Origin: Asparagopsis taxiformis
Taxonomy: Eukaryota > Rhodophyta > Florideophyceae > Bonnemaisoniales > Bonnemaisoniaceae
Assembly: GCA_030407315.1 (NCBI GenBank)
Contig: JALQPE010002354.1
Span: 1 to 64,000, forward strand
DNA length: 64,000 nt
Direction: 5' to 3'
The notes under the pieces were generated by a model. The model had not been told where the DNA came from, ran no database searches, and was given only the letters and a program-made list of their open reading frames with translations. Position 1 is the stretch's first letter; the number at the start of each line of letters is the position of its first letter. Below are positions 43,373 through 55,400 of this stretch, one piece after another. Both the position numbers and the translations under genes were made by a program.

Positions 43373-45417
43373 TGTAGTAGGTAGAAAATCCGCAAAGCGG
43401 CAAAACCACCCTACAGGTGTCCCGAGCCTCGGTAGTGTGGTAGAGCAAGCGAATCTTGCGTCAACCGCCAATAGCGAGTATACCCCGAAAGGTCTTCGGG
43501 TAATGCCGGGTGAAGGTTGGGGGTGCTCACGCACGAAGTGCGTATTGATGGAGCGAAAGACGTAACCCGTCGAGCTGTATAGCTAAAGCTAATTCGTCCT
43601 GGAAGGATAGAATAGAGCAATGCAAACACTGTTCAGTGTGTAGTGCAATGGCTTGGTCGATTCGACAACGGGCAGCCTTGGCTGTAAGCCGAATCGGCGA
43701 GCCACCGCAAGGTGTTCGAGCCCTCCTGTCTCGGTAGTCAGGCTCGGGTCGAGTGTGGCAGAGCAAAGGCGAATCGCCTGCCTTAGTGTGGGTTGTAAGG
43801 CCACACAGACGATCCGTCTAGAATCCTGTGGTCACATGGTGAGTCATGGTGGTGCACCGAAAGGATGGTGGTTCACCAACCCTAATAGGGAAGAAGGGAG
43901 GACACCAGGCACAAAAGGGGTGAGTGCCCTGTATAAGAAGCAAAAGGGAAGAAGAAAGGGGAGCCCTATAGGATAGGGCGGGCGCTGGTACAGCGATGCA
44001 TACAGCGATACGCTGGTACAGCGGGAGAGGGGCAGTGGCTCAAGAGCCGGGCACCAGGCACCCGAAGATACCTGATCGAAGGGCACGCGCACCACCGGTG
44101 ACGCGTGGTATCGGGGAAAGGGAAGCTGATCCAGCAGAGTAACCAGTCACAGACTGAATCAGTTGAGTGACCAGTGTCGGCGCGGTCCGCGCTATATCCA
44201 AAGACGAAGCAGGCTTCTATGAGACTGCAAAACGATAGTTGGGAGCACATCAATAACCAAGTCCGATTGGTCGGCGGGGGGGTTTGCTGAACCAGCACGA
44301 CGGCCAGGACAGAAAGCTGATACAGCGGGGAATGGGTTCCAGAAGCAGGCCAGACACTATAGCCAAAGTCGAAGAAGGCTGTAATGAGACTGCGAAACGC
44401 AAGTTGGGAGTGGCTCGCAACCATACCTCCGGGTGGGCACCAGGCGGCCGAAGACACCTAATTGAGGGGCACGCGCACCACCGGTGACGCGTGGTAGGGG
44501 CAATGCTGATACAGCGTCCCGACATTGAGAAGCTGAATCAGCGAAAAGGGACACCGGAAGAGTGCCAAGCACCATAGCCAAGGGAGAAGCACACTGAATC
44601 AGTAGGCAAAACGCACCCTGGGGGTAGATTGGACACCGAGCTTCCGGCTGGCTTTTACAATCAAAGGACATGGCGATTCGCCTCTAGTTAAATAATAAAT
44701 TACATGTGGCTTGTAACCCTAAATGTCCTTCTGGTTGGTGTCCAATAGCTAGGCTAAATACTGATACAGTGGGGTGGTCGAAAAACCCTAAGTGACGGGT
44801 GCGCCGGCGGCGCTGGCACACTGTAAATACAGTGTAAACCGTTAGGTGTAGTGTACAATTCAGTGTATCACTGGTGTCACGTGCCACGTGTTCAGTGATT
44901 GCACTGCTGTTAGAATAGATAGTCCAAAATAGTTGAGAATTAAAAAAATTGGGTAAAGTGCCCAAAATTGGAGGTGAAACACCTAGCTGTAAGCGCTTCG
45001 CCAAGTGGCATTGCACTACACAGTGGAGTCGTAAATTCCACGTGAGTTTACGTTACCTCTAAAGGTTAAGCACTCTGGCTAATCCAGAGGCATTTTATAC
45101 TAAACTAAGTTACTGTAAACAGTTAGGGTAGGTAGACAGTTAGGAATAAATATCCTTATGTGCACCAATCAGATCCCTGATTATGGCGACTGCGGGAGCC
45201 CGCGAGATCACCGACTGTTAGTGTTACAGTGTAAAGTTAGCTGAGTCAGCTTAGTTAAAATTTGCCCCTTGTGAGGTCTTTAGTTGTCCCAATGGGTCCC
45301 TCTCCCTCACTGGTCTGAGGTACAGCGAGGCTGTTTCCATTGGTTATTCCCGAACCGGGGTCGTCCAATAGGATGTCGACACGACCCCACCAGGGCAGAC
45401 CACTCCGTGGTATGACA
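43373..45417. mobile_element. solo LTR of the element 3 family, itself interrupted
   Basis: It begins TGTAGTAGGTAGAAAATCCGC and ends GTGGTATGACA, like the LTR of element 3, and is flanked by the identical 5-bp target duplication ATTCG (43368-43372 and 45418-45422). Without the nested insertion it is about 660 bp, close to the 683-686 bp of the intact LTRs. It sits in the copia protease just downstream of the Asp-Ser-Gly-Ala site. Confidence 0.85.
43639..45020. mobile_element. LTR-like insertion inside the solo LTR (1382 bp)
   Basis: The ends are TGTAGTGCAATG and CATTGCACTACA, a 12-bp perfect terminal inverted repeat. It is flanked by the 5-bp duplication CAGTG (43634-43638 and 45021-45025). 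Its left 150 bp resembles the left part of the host LTR (GTGT-CGAGCC..CTCGGTAG..GGCAGAGCAA), so it is most likely a solo LTR of a related, longer family. It holds internal direct repeats, for example GGGCACGCGCACCACCGGTG near 44079 and 44466. No coding frame is recognised. Confidence 0.7.
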
Positions 45418-45422
45418 ATTCG

Positions 45423-46484
45423 GATGAGTCAGATGAGTTGGATTTGCTCCAGAGTCAAGTATGTAAGTGTTAGGCTGCGCGGTACGTACAGGTTAGGGGC
45501 CCTGGTCAGTATGGGGTGCCGTCTGTGATTGTTCAACGAAATAAGCCTCGGTGTAATCATCAGGAAAATCGTTGTGGAGGTTCTGGTGGTTAGCCTATGT
45601 GACAGGTTTGTGTTGGACAAAGTCTTGAAACATCTTTTATAAGCGGCAAGACATGATAGAGTGTGTCGCCATTCCCTTAAATTTGCACCATGTTCCAGTG
45701 TGCCCAGGAGGCTTGGGTATTTTGTTGTCTGTATGAAAGGGGTGCAGTCGATTGGGATTTTTAGGTTGAGAAGGTCTGGGTTGGTGAGGTTCGCGGCTGG
45801 GTAGGTGGTTAGGGAATGCGCTGAGTGGAGTGGCGAATTGTGTTGGAGGAGGAAGTGTTGCGCACAGATGAATGGAGTCATGTTTGATCATCATGGACGT
45901 GATCTGGTCAAGCGAAAGCGGGCGATTAGGGTTTATGTCAGCATGAGCCAAGATAGTTTGCAGTAACACAGTCCAATGGGGGCTCGTCTCAATGCCCTCT
46001 AGAATGAATTGGATTGTGACCTGTTCGTTTTTTATGTCAGGATATTCCGATCGAATCATTGTTTTGCGGAGAGCCTCATGTTCGCGAATATATTCCATGA
46101 TTGGGTTGGAAGGGTTCCATCTTATGGCTTTTGCACGTCTGCGGAGATGATCAGGTGTATTCTCCGGGTGCACTTTGGTGAGTAGTGCGCGCAGTCGGGC
46201 GTAAAGAATGTGGATGGGGCCGCTTTGCTCTCTGCGAGTGAAGTTCATGAGGACTTCAGATGATAGGGAAGAAAGTACGAGTATCTGTGCCTGGCTGTGT
46301 TTGGTAAGGTGAGCTTCCAAGGTGGCTTCATCGGTCGAGTCAGGGTAAGGGCGAATTAGATATTCGTAGACGCCTTGGGCTCTGGCGAAGTGTTCCACAG
46401 CGATACTCCAGGGGACATAATTCTCAGGAGTGAGAAGTGGTATTTCAGATTGTGTTGGATGGGAAGGGGTGCTGGGTTAGCCAT
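45423..46484 (-). pseudogene. Ty1/copia gag and start of protease
   Basis: The main frame 46398-45637 is a copia-type gag. Upstream it reads LTPENYVPWSIAVEHFARAQ, the start of the UBN2/gag region, and it ends with a knuckle-like WCKFKGMATHSIMSCRL. The only nearby ATG (46484) is in another frame, so there is a break between 46484 and 46450. After the gag frame, another frame gives the protease site ILDSGANPTHL (Asp-Ser-Gly-Ala at 45445-45456) immediately before the solo LTR insertion. This would be a cytoplasmic capsid protein and is now defective. Confidence 0.8.
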
Positions 46485-47433
46485 GGGGATTGGTGGGGTT
46501 GTGTAGTGACGTCAGGCGTCGCCGTACCGGTCGGGTAGGGCTAGGAATGGCGCGGTGCTTGTCGAGTAGAGCGCGCGGTGGTCGCCGTGCAGTTCGAGCA
46601 CTGGCGAACAGGTGGAGGGAGAGAGATGGGGTTGGACGGTGGGGAAGCGCAGTGGTGCTTCTGGACCGATAACCTGTGGGAAGAATGTCAGTGACCTTCT
46701 TTATGGTCCGGCGGTGATGTCGACGGCGAGGTTAGATAAATACTAAATTTAGGTTGTGTTGTAAGCAGTGTAATTAGTTGTTTGTCACTGTCTGCAGTTG
46801 CGACACTATCATTCGGCCCTGTAAAAGTGTGTCCAAGCCTAGGTAGAGTTGCGAATACAGACTTTATGAGTACATGCTACACTACCATAGTATGTGAGGG
46901 TGTATGGGTATCTAGAAATGGGAATCTACTGGTGGATTGCGAGCTAAGATCTGCCTGCTCGGGCAAACAGAACTTTGGTGCATCCGATTCACGCGCGCGA
47001 AGCGCGCGCCAGTGCGAAAAGGGCACTTGTATTTTAATTAATAGTTGAGCAAAAATGAGCGCTGCCTATCAGCCTCAGAATTATTCAAAAAGTAAGATGC
47101 CACAACCAACTTGGGCATAAGCTCAACATCAACCCTGCAATCCGAGGTTCCATATTTTGTGTCAAGTACTGATAATTTTGTCGAAAAGGTGCCAATGAGC
47201 ACATGGCATTTTCCACGGTGCGTTTCTGTACGGTAACCAGAGGTGCATGACGAGTTACCAGGAACACGATACAGGACAATCAACTACCAAGCTGAAGAAT
47301 AGCCTGTCAACAGTTCAAGCTCATATCATTCTTTTGATGGGCCAAGGAGGCAGAGTGTGCGGACGTCTCATTGCTGAACAAAGAGGACAATGCGTATCCG
47401 TTAGACTTTCGAGTCGCCCACGCCGCACAAGAA
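46485..47433. other. copia 5' region and transporter upstream region
   Basis: No gene is recognised. GCGCGC-GAA-GCGCGC at about 46990 is a short inverted repeat. The copia LTR boundary could not be set. Confidence 0.4.
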
Positions 47434-48546
47434 ATGAAAACTGTCAATGAACTAGGCGATACAACCACGGAAGCACAGGTCATCAAAACATCTATTGCAC
47501 CATGCAATATTGCCTCCAACCTCGTTTCTTCTCTTCGGGGTTCAGCTGCTACAGTGGCATGTCTTAGCTACGCAACATGTTCCACAGCTCTGACATTAGC
47601 GAACAAGCGTATTTTTTCTGAACACGCGTTCAACTTCCCATGGACGCTTCTCTGTATTCAGAGCTTCCTCGTCATGGCCTTTCTAATAGTGTTTCAAGTT
47701 CTACAACGCAGAAGAGCGCTTAGTTTCACCTTGCTTCAACAAATGTTGCTACCATGTTGTTTGTTCACAATGTACATCTTCACCAATTCTCGTGCCCTCC
47801 GCCATGTATCGCTTCCGATCTTCTCCGTGCTGAAGTCGCTCGCTCCAATGGGTATTGCCCTCACCGAGAGAGCAGTATTTGGAGAGCCACTTTCAATGGG
47901 TACAGTATCTGCCATGGCATTGATTGTGCTAGGCAATATTGTTACTGTGTTCAATGATCTAGAATTCTCACGTCAGGGTTACACATGGGCGCTTTGCAAT
48001 GTTGCTTTAAATATCATACACGTTGTATCGCTGAGATTCTGTCTCAGTGACACGTTCACCCCTCTGGAAAAAACCATCCATTCCAACTTCATTGCGACGC
48101 TTATCATGTTTTGTCTTTCAGTTATGTCTGGCGAGTTACCGGACTTTTTGAAGAATGTTGCGAATGTATCACCTATGTTCAAGGCAGTGTACTTGCTGTC
48201 ATGCATGCTATCCGCAGGCATTGGTTTCTCAGTCTTCTGGGTCATCCAGACATCCTCTGGCAGCACATTGAGCTTTGTCGGAGCTTGCAACAAGTTCGTA
48301 GTTGTCATTCTAGGTGGAATATTATTTCACGCCAAAATTTCACCTGTTGGATGGGTTAGTGTGTTTTTTGGCGTCCTGGCTGGCGTCATTTTCGCTGTTA
48401 CAAAAGCACATGACAAGAAAACTGCAGTTGGTGATGGAGCCAAGTTGGAGGAGTCTGATTCTGACGGAGACTCCAATTCTTTTGATTTGGATGAGGAAGG
48501 AAAAGATGAAACCCTAAAATTGACGGGAATGAGACCCACGGGGTAG
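47434..48546 (+). CDS. nucleotide-sugar transporter, GDP-mannose transporter type
   Basis: The 370-residue protein begins at ATG 47434; the frame is open further upstream but without an ATG. It has about ten hydrophobic segments of the drug/metabolite transporter superfamily. Segments match VRG4/GONST proteins: NKRIFSEHAFNFPW in the first helix pair, FTNSRALRHVSLPIFSVLKS in the middle, and VGACNKFVVVILGG near the end. The last corresponds to the GALNK substrate-binding motif of GDP-mannose transporters, with Cys for Leu. The C-terminus is an acidic Ser/Asp-rich tail. It probably exchanges a GDP-sugar for GMP across the Golgi membrane to supply wall polysaccharide or glycoprotein synthesis. 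The exact sugar is inferred; a triose-phosphate-translocator relative is the alternative. Confidence 0.85.
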   Translation: MKTVNELGDTTTEAQVIKTSIAPCNIASNLVSSLRGSAATVACLSYATCSTALTLANKRIFSEHAFNFPWTLLCIQSFLVMAFLIVFQVLQRRRALSFTLLQQMLLPCCLFTMYIFTNSRALRHVSLPIFSVLKSLAPMGIALTERAVFGEPLSMGTVSAMALIVLGNIVTVFNDLEFSRQGYTWALCNVALNIIHVVSLRFCLSDTFTPLEKTIHSNFIATLIMFCLSVMSGELPDFLKNVANVSPMFKAVYLLSCMLSAGIGFSVFWVIQTSSGSTLSFVGACNKFVVVILGGILFHAKISPVGWVSVFFGVLAGVIFAVTKAHDKKTAVGDGAKLEESDSDGDSNSFDLDEEGKDETLKLTGMRPTG

Positions 48547-49093
48547 TCTCCAGAAATTATAAGCGAACGTCATTGAATCAGGTTTCCATACTCCTAGATT
48601 ATATCCAACTTGTTCAATGGAGTGCTTCTGCTCTACTCGTTTTGAAGGATGTGTAAAAACTGCGCGCATCTGATGAACCGAAACATTAATGCTGCCATGG
48701 TATACATTCCAGCGCGAATATCATAAAAAGCTTCATGCTAATGAAAGGTACTCCTTGAGTTAGGTGGACTGGGCGTGGAAGAGGACTGTTCATCAGGGAA
48801 CAAAATACCCAGGAGATCTGCTCGTAAGCAGCCATCGGGAATAGAGTTGGCAACAACACCATTCAAGCCGATGCTCTCGTATCAACGCAACCAAGATTTT
48901 GTCGAATTAGGGCCATTGGTATATTTTAGGCACATAAAATATAGAAAAGTTTTTGAAAATAGTGGCTGGGTTATTCGCTGAACAGGTAACTGCGTGTTGC
49001 ATGCCTCATATTGAAAGCCATTGAAATCTTCTAGCAGAGCACGGTCCCAGCTCGACAAGATTCGTGCTATTGGTGGGGTTGAACGTATTGATC
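48547..49093. other. intergenic region upstream of NDUFA7
   Basis: No gene or repeat is recognised; only short frames occur. Confidence 0.5.
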
Positions 49094-49605
49094 ATGGCAT
49101 TACGCACACGCAGCCGTGTGCTTTTGGAAGCAGCGAAAAAGAGTGAGGTGGTTGCAAGTGGAGAGGGAGGGCTTCGCGGGTTTATGGAGAGAGTGAGGGA
49201 ACGAGTTGCAACCGGAAAGCTTTTACGACCTGATGTCGAGGACGACATTTTGCGCATGCCAGTATCTGAATCCAAGTTCCGTTACCCATCCCCAGGGTAA
49301 GTACCATGCATAATAGCGGCTGAACTGTACGTTGAATGCACCGCGATAGCATACGCTGACAACGATTGTTCATTGTAATGGCGCACATGCACATCAGAGC
49401 TCAACCAACTCCTGTCGTTCCGCAAGGATCGTACAAGCATGTATTCGATATTGCTTACCACCCCAGAGACTCACGTCGTCGCAACATCAAACAAGAGTTG
49501 AAGGCAACCGACGCAGCAACTGCAGGGTTGCCTCCGTGCGCCGGCACGCCCGCGACAAGTCAATTTTTGGGTATGGCGGAGGATTTCGATCGTAGAACGG
49601 AATAA
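49094..49605 (+). CDS. NDUFA7: complex I subunit NDUFA7 (B14.5a), one intron
   Basis: Two exons, 49094-49296 and 49398-49605, give 136 residues and TAA at 49603. The intron 49297-49397 (101 bp) begins GTAAGTACC and ends CACATCAG. Splicing joins the frames exactly across a Gly codon (YPSPG then AQPTPVVPQG). The conserved core PVVPQGSYKHVFDIAYHPRD with RRR following corresponds to the PPKLPVG-type core and the Tyr..RDGRR part of NDUFA7, an accessory subunit of the matrix arm of mitochondrial NADH dehydrogenase. The N-terminus is basic and helical, as expected for the family. Length is slightly above the animal protein. It is convergent with the Myb gene, with 117 bp between stops. Confidence 0.7.
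49297..49397 (+). other. intron of NDUFA7
   Basis: A 101-bp stretch bounded by GTAAGT and CAG. Removal restores one continuous frame with a family match across the junction. Confidence 0.85.
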
Positions 49606-49722
49606 ACAATTTGTGGCAGAGCTACATTGAAAAGCTATCCGATTGCATTGCATGTGCAAAGTGTGGCCGACATTAGTTTCGCACACGGCGAGTCGCTACT
49701 GGATTTTGACAACCTTTTTCGT

Positions 49723-51006
49723 TTATTCTGCATCAGAGCCGTCAACCGCGTCGACTTCTGCCTCGGCATTTTTCACGACAAAGCCCGAAACTCCCTGTCG
49801 TGGTTTTCTTCTTTGCCATGGCCGACTGTTCTTCTTTTCCAGTTTTCCTTGCCGTATTAGGTAGGAGCCGTGCGACTGAATTTGTCGACGTGACCGACGT
49901 GGTAGCTCTTCCTGTATCAGTTTCCAGCGACAACCGTGCTTAGCATAGGCATCCATGAAAATACGCTCTTCTGCAGCAGTCCATGCTGGCGCGCGAGTGC
50001 GTCTATGCTTACGGATGGTACGATCAGATCGTGAGCATGGCTCTTTTTCGCTCTGGTGCCGTTCTTCCGATTTCTCCACACCGTAGCCTAAAGAATTGGA
50101 AGGTGCAGCTGAAGAAGTGGAAAACTCGTCTTCTTGACTATTGCTCATACTTTCGTCTTCAACTTTGCTATTACGCTTTGATGCTGGATCACGTATTTTT
50201 GGTGCCCCTTTGTGTGTATTAGGCGAATCTTGCGCATACTTTGTCCTATTGACAGTGAAGAGGTCACCATCACCATCTTCGAAGAGACCAACAAGTTGCA
50301 CTCTATATTTTGTGAGTAGAGAATCTTTGAGGTCAATATCTTTCTTCTGGCGGGCGCAGGTGGCTTCCGATTTTCGCAACCGGTTCTCTAATCTTTCGAT
50401 CTGTATGCGAAGAGAACGGTTTTCTTCCAACAGATCGGTCTTAGATATGGGGTCGCGAACGGGGCGGCGCCTCTTGCCAGCGATGTTATGATCAGGGTGA
50501 AGGGGAGCAGAACTTGGATTAGGAATAGCTTCTGTGGAGCCTTCGACGTAAATATCGTTGTCCAATGTGACGAATTTTTGCGGGGCAGGCTGTGAAGGAA
50601 GCGGGGGAGGGTCCCTACCTGTGACAGGGGGTCTCTGGGACGGTTGTGGACTGGTGTTGGTGCGTAAGGGATGCGGATTGGCAATGGAGGAAGCGTGGTC
50701 AGTGTCCTTGTGGGTGAGAGAAGACAGATCGTGCACTGGGGCAACTGTGCTGACTTTTCTTTTCCTGTAGGGATGCTTAGGAGAGGTGTCAGCAGCAGGC
50801 TGTGTAGTGTTACGGGCGTTGCGGGAGACTTCGGCGGGAGGTGGGAGTCGTGGGAGGTTTATGTTTGGATTATGATTACGCTCCTGTTGCGAGCCGCCGT
50901 CGGAGTCAATTGCACGAGCAGGCTGGGGCAAATAGGGCAAGGGCGGGAGGGATTGCGGATGGGAGGGTTGCACCGGTGCGGTGCGCGGATGTGTATCATC
51001 GGTCAT
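49723..51006 (-). CDS. Myb/SANT-domain protein
   Basis: This is 427 residues from ATG 51006; the frame is open upstream but without an ATG. The N-terminal half is Pro/His/Ser-rich and low in complexity. A leucine-rich coiled coil follows at about residues 180-230 (ENRSLRIQIERLENRLRK). After a Lys/Arg-Ser-rich linker, a single SANT/Myb repeat lies near the C-terminus at about 342-388 (WTAAEERIFMDAY, HGCRWKLIQEEL, RRQIQSHGSYLI), with Trp in the first and second helices. Such proteins are nuclear DNA- or chromatin-binding regulators. The SHxxY-like third helix recalls plant CCA1/SHAQKY-type single Mybs but lacks that exact motif. It shares a 1.4-kb divergent upstream region with the OGT gene. 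Confidence 0.7.
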   Translation of the reverse strand: MTDDTHPRTAPVQPSHPQSLPPLPYLPQPARAIDSDGGSQQERNHNPNINLPRLPPPAEVSRNARNTTQPAADTSPKHPYRKRKVSTVAPVHDLSSLTHKDTDHASSIANPHPLRTNTSPQPSQRPPVTGRDPPPLPSQPAPQKFVTLDNDIYVEGSTEAIPNPSSAPLHPDHNIAGKRRRPVRDPISKTDLLEENRSLRIQIERLENRLRKSEATCARQKKDIDLKDSLLTKYRVQLVGLFEDGDGDLFTVNRTKYAQDSPNTHKGAPKIRDPASKRNSKVEDESMSNSQEDEFSTSSAAPSNSLGYGVEKSEERHQSEKEPCSRSDRTIRKHRRTRAPAWTAAEERIFMDAYAKHGCRWKLIQEELPRRSRRQIQSHGSYLIRQGKLEKKNSRPWQRRKPRQGVSGFVVKNAEAEVDAVDGSDAE

Positions 51007-52404
51007 AGGACGTGTGGATGCGTGAGTTGGCGGATAGGTCGAAGCATGCGTTGGACTTGCGGGAGTGCATAACGTCGAAGCTCCGGCGAGCGCTAGTAGG
51101 GGTGGCAAAGCGGGGCCATGAGGGGGCAGTACAGAGGAAACGGGGGAGGTAGGGCGCTGTGTGGATACCGCAGCGCTGGACGGGTCCGTAGCGCGTGCGG
51201 GTTTTGTTTGCCGAGGGGTGATGGTGTGTCGAATGAATAAGGGACTGGTGAAAGTATGGGAAAGCGAAGGATAAAGCGAGCGCTACTAAAGTGAGAAGGG
51301 CGAGCATTTGCATCAAAGGAGGATGAAGCGACAATATTATTGTTGGTTTAGACTGGTCGGTTTGAGGTGCGGAACAAGCTTAGAAAGGTGGTGGTGCATG
51401 ACGAGGGATGTGTAGATTTTTGTAGAAGCGGAAATCAGTTGTGAACGTAGTGAGGATGATGTGCGGCTGTAGAAGAATGTGCGGTTGAGAGTTGGTATGA
51501 TTGTAAAATTTAGATTCTGGTGTGCGTCGTTACATTTGGATGTATGTTTGTTTTTTTCATGATTTTGTGGCGGGCTCTGCTGAGTTCATTCCGCGGCGCT
51601 GTGTCACGTTTGGACGAGTGTGAGTGTACACTACTAGACAAGTGTATTTCGTACTGTATTGGGCTGACAGTAATTTTTTTATGAGGACGGCATCCATTTA
51701 GGGCTATATACGAATCCAAAGCATGATACTGTATTGGCTACCATGCAGTCGACCAATGAAATGGGTGCATAGCAGGACGTTCATGTGCAGTACAAGTAAA
51801 AAATATGATTAGCCGGCACGTCCAATGAGCTGGCGGCCCATAGTGCAAGCTCTGTTGCACTCTTCGCTCGCGTGCTCTCGCTTCTTGCAACGTGCACAAA
51901 TAAGTGCCAAGCCAACGTGTGCGCTAGAGCGCGGGAGCGAGTATGAATAGGTGTCAATTTTTGCCATCGCATCTTGTCGGCTATAACGAAAGAGCATTCG
52001 TCAACAATTGCCCCGCTATCCGTCTACCGACCTACCAAAAACAGTCCGTCTGCCAGTCTGCGCCTCGAACTCAACCCGACCCTCCACACTAAACTCAGCC
52101 GTCTCGCTCGTTCCATTTTGTCGACACCGACCATTCACTCACTCATCCGCGCACGCACCCGTTCGAATTCTCTCGCTCATTCGACGCATCTCCACCTTGC
52201 TCGCCGCACCTCTTACATGGATCCGGTCTGACAGGGCCACCGGCTCTCAGTCTAGCGACTAGCGCCGCCCGCAACCAACTCAGTCACCCACAACACGCGC
52301 TAACGTTGATCGCAACTGACTTTTCGGCTCTACAAAATTACTGTACCACAGCGTGCAGATAATATTGTCATACTTTTCGCCACTTCGCACCGTCAACTTC
52401 TCAG
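51007..52404. other. divergent intergenic region between Myb and OGT genes
   Basis: About 1.4 kb without a recognised gene, presumably containing both promoters. The end near 52330 is pyrimidine/CA-rich. No defined element could be assigned. Confidence 0.5.
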
Positions 52405-55400
52405 ATGAACATGACTGCCGCGTTGCACTTCACAGACACGGATGCGTCTGTGCAACCCAACGAAAGTGCCATCTCCGGCTATTCGCGTCCTCATTACACC
52501 ACAAGCGCAAACGTCATGCCCGCTTGCACCGCATCTACCGACTCGCAACCTGCTCATCCATTCTACAACTCCGATGCACACTATTCGTCGACACCGCAGC
52601 TTCCGCTTCTCCATCACATTCCGCAGCAGGTCGCTCATTTCCCACAACAATTGATGTCCCCGCAAACGTTGCAGCAGTTCATCCCTCCCGCCAAACCCCT
52701 CCAACCCTCTCATCACTCTATTCAGAATGCATACCACCCTGTGCCACACCCACAGCAACACTATCTCCCGCTCTCCTCCCATCCTCTGGACCCGTATGCG
52801 CACGTTCTCGTGGACAACACCATTTCTCATCAGCAACAGCCTATGCTGTTGCATGTGGACGACCGTGAGCCAAACCCTCAGTCTCAAAAACAACCATCCG
52901 ACCCCTATTATGAGCCTCCAATCGCACCACTCACACACCCGCCCCCGGAGACAGGACTCGAGTCGGCCTCGGTGCCCGCCGACATTCTCAACATGCCCAT
53001 CTATCCATCCGACCACCCAAATGTGCATTCGCAGCCTGCCCAACTATCCGCTGTACAACTGCCGCTTCAAAACTCGCAGTATCAGTACAGCTCACCAGAT
53101 CAGCCAATATCTGTTGTTGAAGACCCACCATCCCATGCACAGTACATGAACAACACTATGCACCAGACGCACTATGCTGATCCAAATCCAATCCTCAATC
53201 ATTATAATGCGCCTACCCAGCTGCAGCCAACGCTTCCGATCGTGGATGCCCACAACCAACAGCAATCACTTACCACTCCTCAACACACGTATGCACCCGC
53301 TCCGCACCAAATGCACCAGAGCCTCCTTCCGATCGTCTCTATCCCGCAGCCGCCTAACCCTCCTCTAGCCCCAAGTACTTACCTCAACCCACAGCTTCCA
53401 GACCCAACAGGCTCTTATGTGGCTGTTAATCCTGCTGTGCTCAACTCTGTACATAATCCCTCACATCACCCATCTGTAACTGATGTCGTTCATCTCTCCG
53501 CCCCTACCACCTCTTCAGTTCAGCCGGATATTCTTCCGAATTTCTCTAGCACTGCAACTACGGAGATGTTCGATTCATATTTGGCTGTTGGCAGAGCATG
53601 CAGAGATCTGGGTCGATATGACCTCGCTGCGGATGCGTTCCGTGCTTGCATGGCGATTTGTCCGGAATCTAGTGAGGCGAGACAAGCGTGCATGTCTACC
53701 TGCTACGGAAATGGTTATTACGACATTAACGTGCCTCAATTTGCTTCTTCGCTGGAGCTGGGGCCTGTTTTCCCTGAGGATATTTTCAACGATATCGGCA
53801 ATGCTCTCCGTGCAATGGGTCGAACTTCCGAAGCAGAGCTTGCATACCGCTCTGCGTTGGATATTGCTCCGAGGCATGCTCATGCATGGAATAATCTCGG
53901 TAATGCAATGAGAGCTCGTGGCGCAATATCAGATGCAATGTCATGCTACTCAGCTTCTCTCTCAGTTCACCCCGGTTTCGCGGCAGCTCATTGCAATTTA
54001 GCAGGTTTGCTCCGCGACCAGGGTAAACCACAGGAGGCTGAAGGCCAGTATCGGGCAGCTCTCATGTCAGACCCCAATCTCGCAGAGGCGGCTGCCGGTT
54101 TAGGCACTGCACTGCGCGATATGGGTCGTACTGAGGAGGCTGTTGGGTTTTACGTGCGAGCTGTGCGGTTGCAACCGGACGCTTCGGATCATCATGCAAA
54201 CCTGGCAAACACGTACAAGGATCTCAATCGTATTGAAGAGTCCATTGTGAGCTACCAACGAGCACTATCTATCAAACCAGACTTACCTGATACTTTCTGC
54301 AACATGGTGCATTCTCTCAGTGTCATTTGTGATTGGAGAAACCGAGATCAGCACTTTACTACGCTTCTCAGTATCATTGATCGGCAATTAGACACGCTTC
54401 TGCGCCACCCAGGGACTCATCCGACGCTGTACAGAACTCTAGTTGGTGCGCTTTCGAATTCGACACCGCAGTTGGTTGATGTATTTGGTGGGTCACGCTC
54501 TGATCGTGACAACGCCTCGGTATCTGCAAGCACTAGTCGTGAGGATGATTCGTCTGATCGCAAGCCACGGAGAAGATATGTACACCATCCGTCTTCGCCC
54601 ACTGTGTTCAAGAAGGCGAGAATGCGTGGGAAGTTTGGTAAATTCTTGACGAATGCACCATCAGTTGTGGCACCTGTGCTGACAAGTGGACTCCCCAGTG
54701 TGCAACCTTTCCATGCTCTCATCTATCCCATGAGTCCGGAAAAGTTCCGTGCTCTCTCCGCAGCGTATGCGTCTCGAGCCGAATCTATGGTCGCAGGTAT
54801 CCCGCATGTAACTCATCGATGGACCCCACCAAACGGACAGGGTGCACGATTGAAAGTGGGTTACGTGTCATCAGACTATAACAATCACCCGTATAGTCAT
54901 TTGACCCAGAGCATTTATGGGCTTCATGGGAAGGGCAGCGTAGAATGTTACTGTTATGCTCTAACACCGTCGGACCAGTCGACTTGGAGATTGCGAATCG
55001 AGCGTGAGGTAGAGCACTTCCGGGACATATCCGCAATGTCTGCAAAACAATCAGCAGAGGCTATTGCGCACGATGGAATACATGTGCTTGTGAACTGCAA
55101 TGGTTATACCAAGGGTGCAAGAACCGAACTATTTGCGTTACGACCAGCGCCTGTGCAAGTTTCGTTCATGGGATTTCCGGGTACTCTCGGAGCTCACTAC
55201 ATTGAATATTTTATTACAGATGTAGTGACGTCTCCACCAAACCTAGCATCCAGAATGCACTCTGAAGCGTTGCTGTATCATCCGCACAGTTACTTCGTTA
55301 ATGATCACAGACAGACAAGTATTCCAGGCCCATCTGCACACCCTTCGGGAGCGCTAACTCGTGCACACTACGGCCTTCCAGAGAACTGCTTCTTGTTCAT

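Noticed and set aside
43639..43730. tRNA gene
   Set aside because: Box-like motifs are present but no acceptor stem or cloverleaf could be formed.
49723..50491. Plus-strand frames antisense to the Myb gene
   Set aside because: They overlap the SANT and coiled-coil codons and show no motif of their own.
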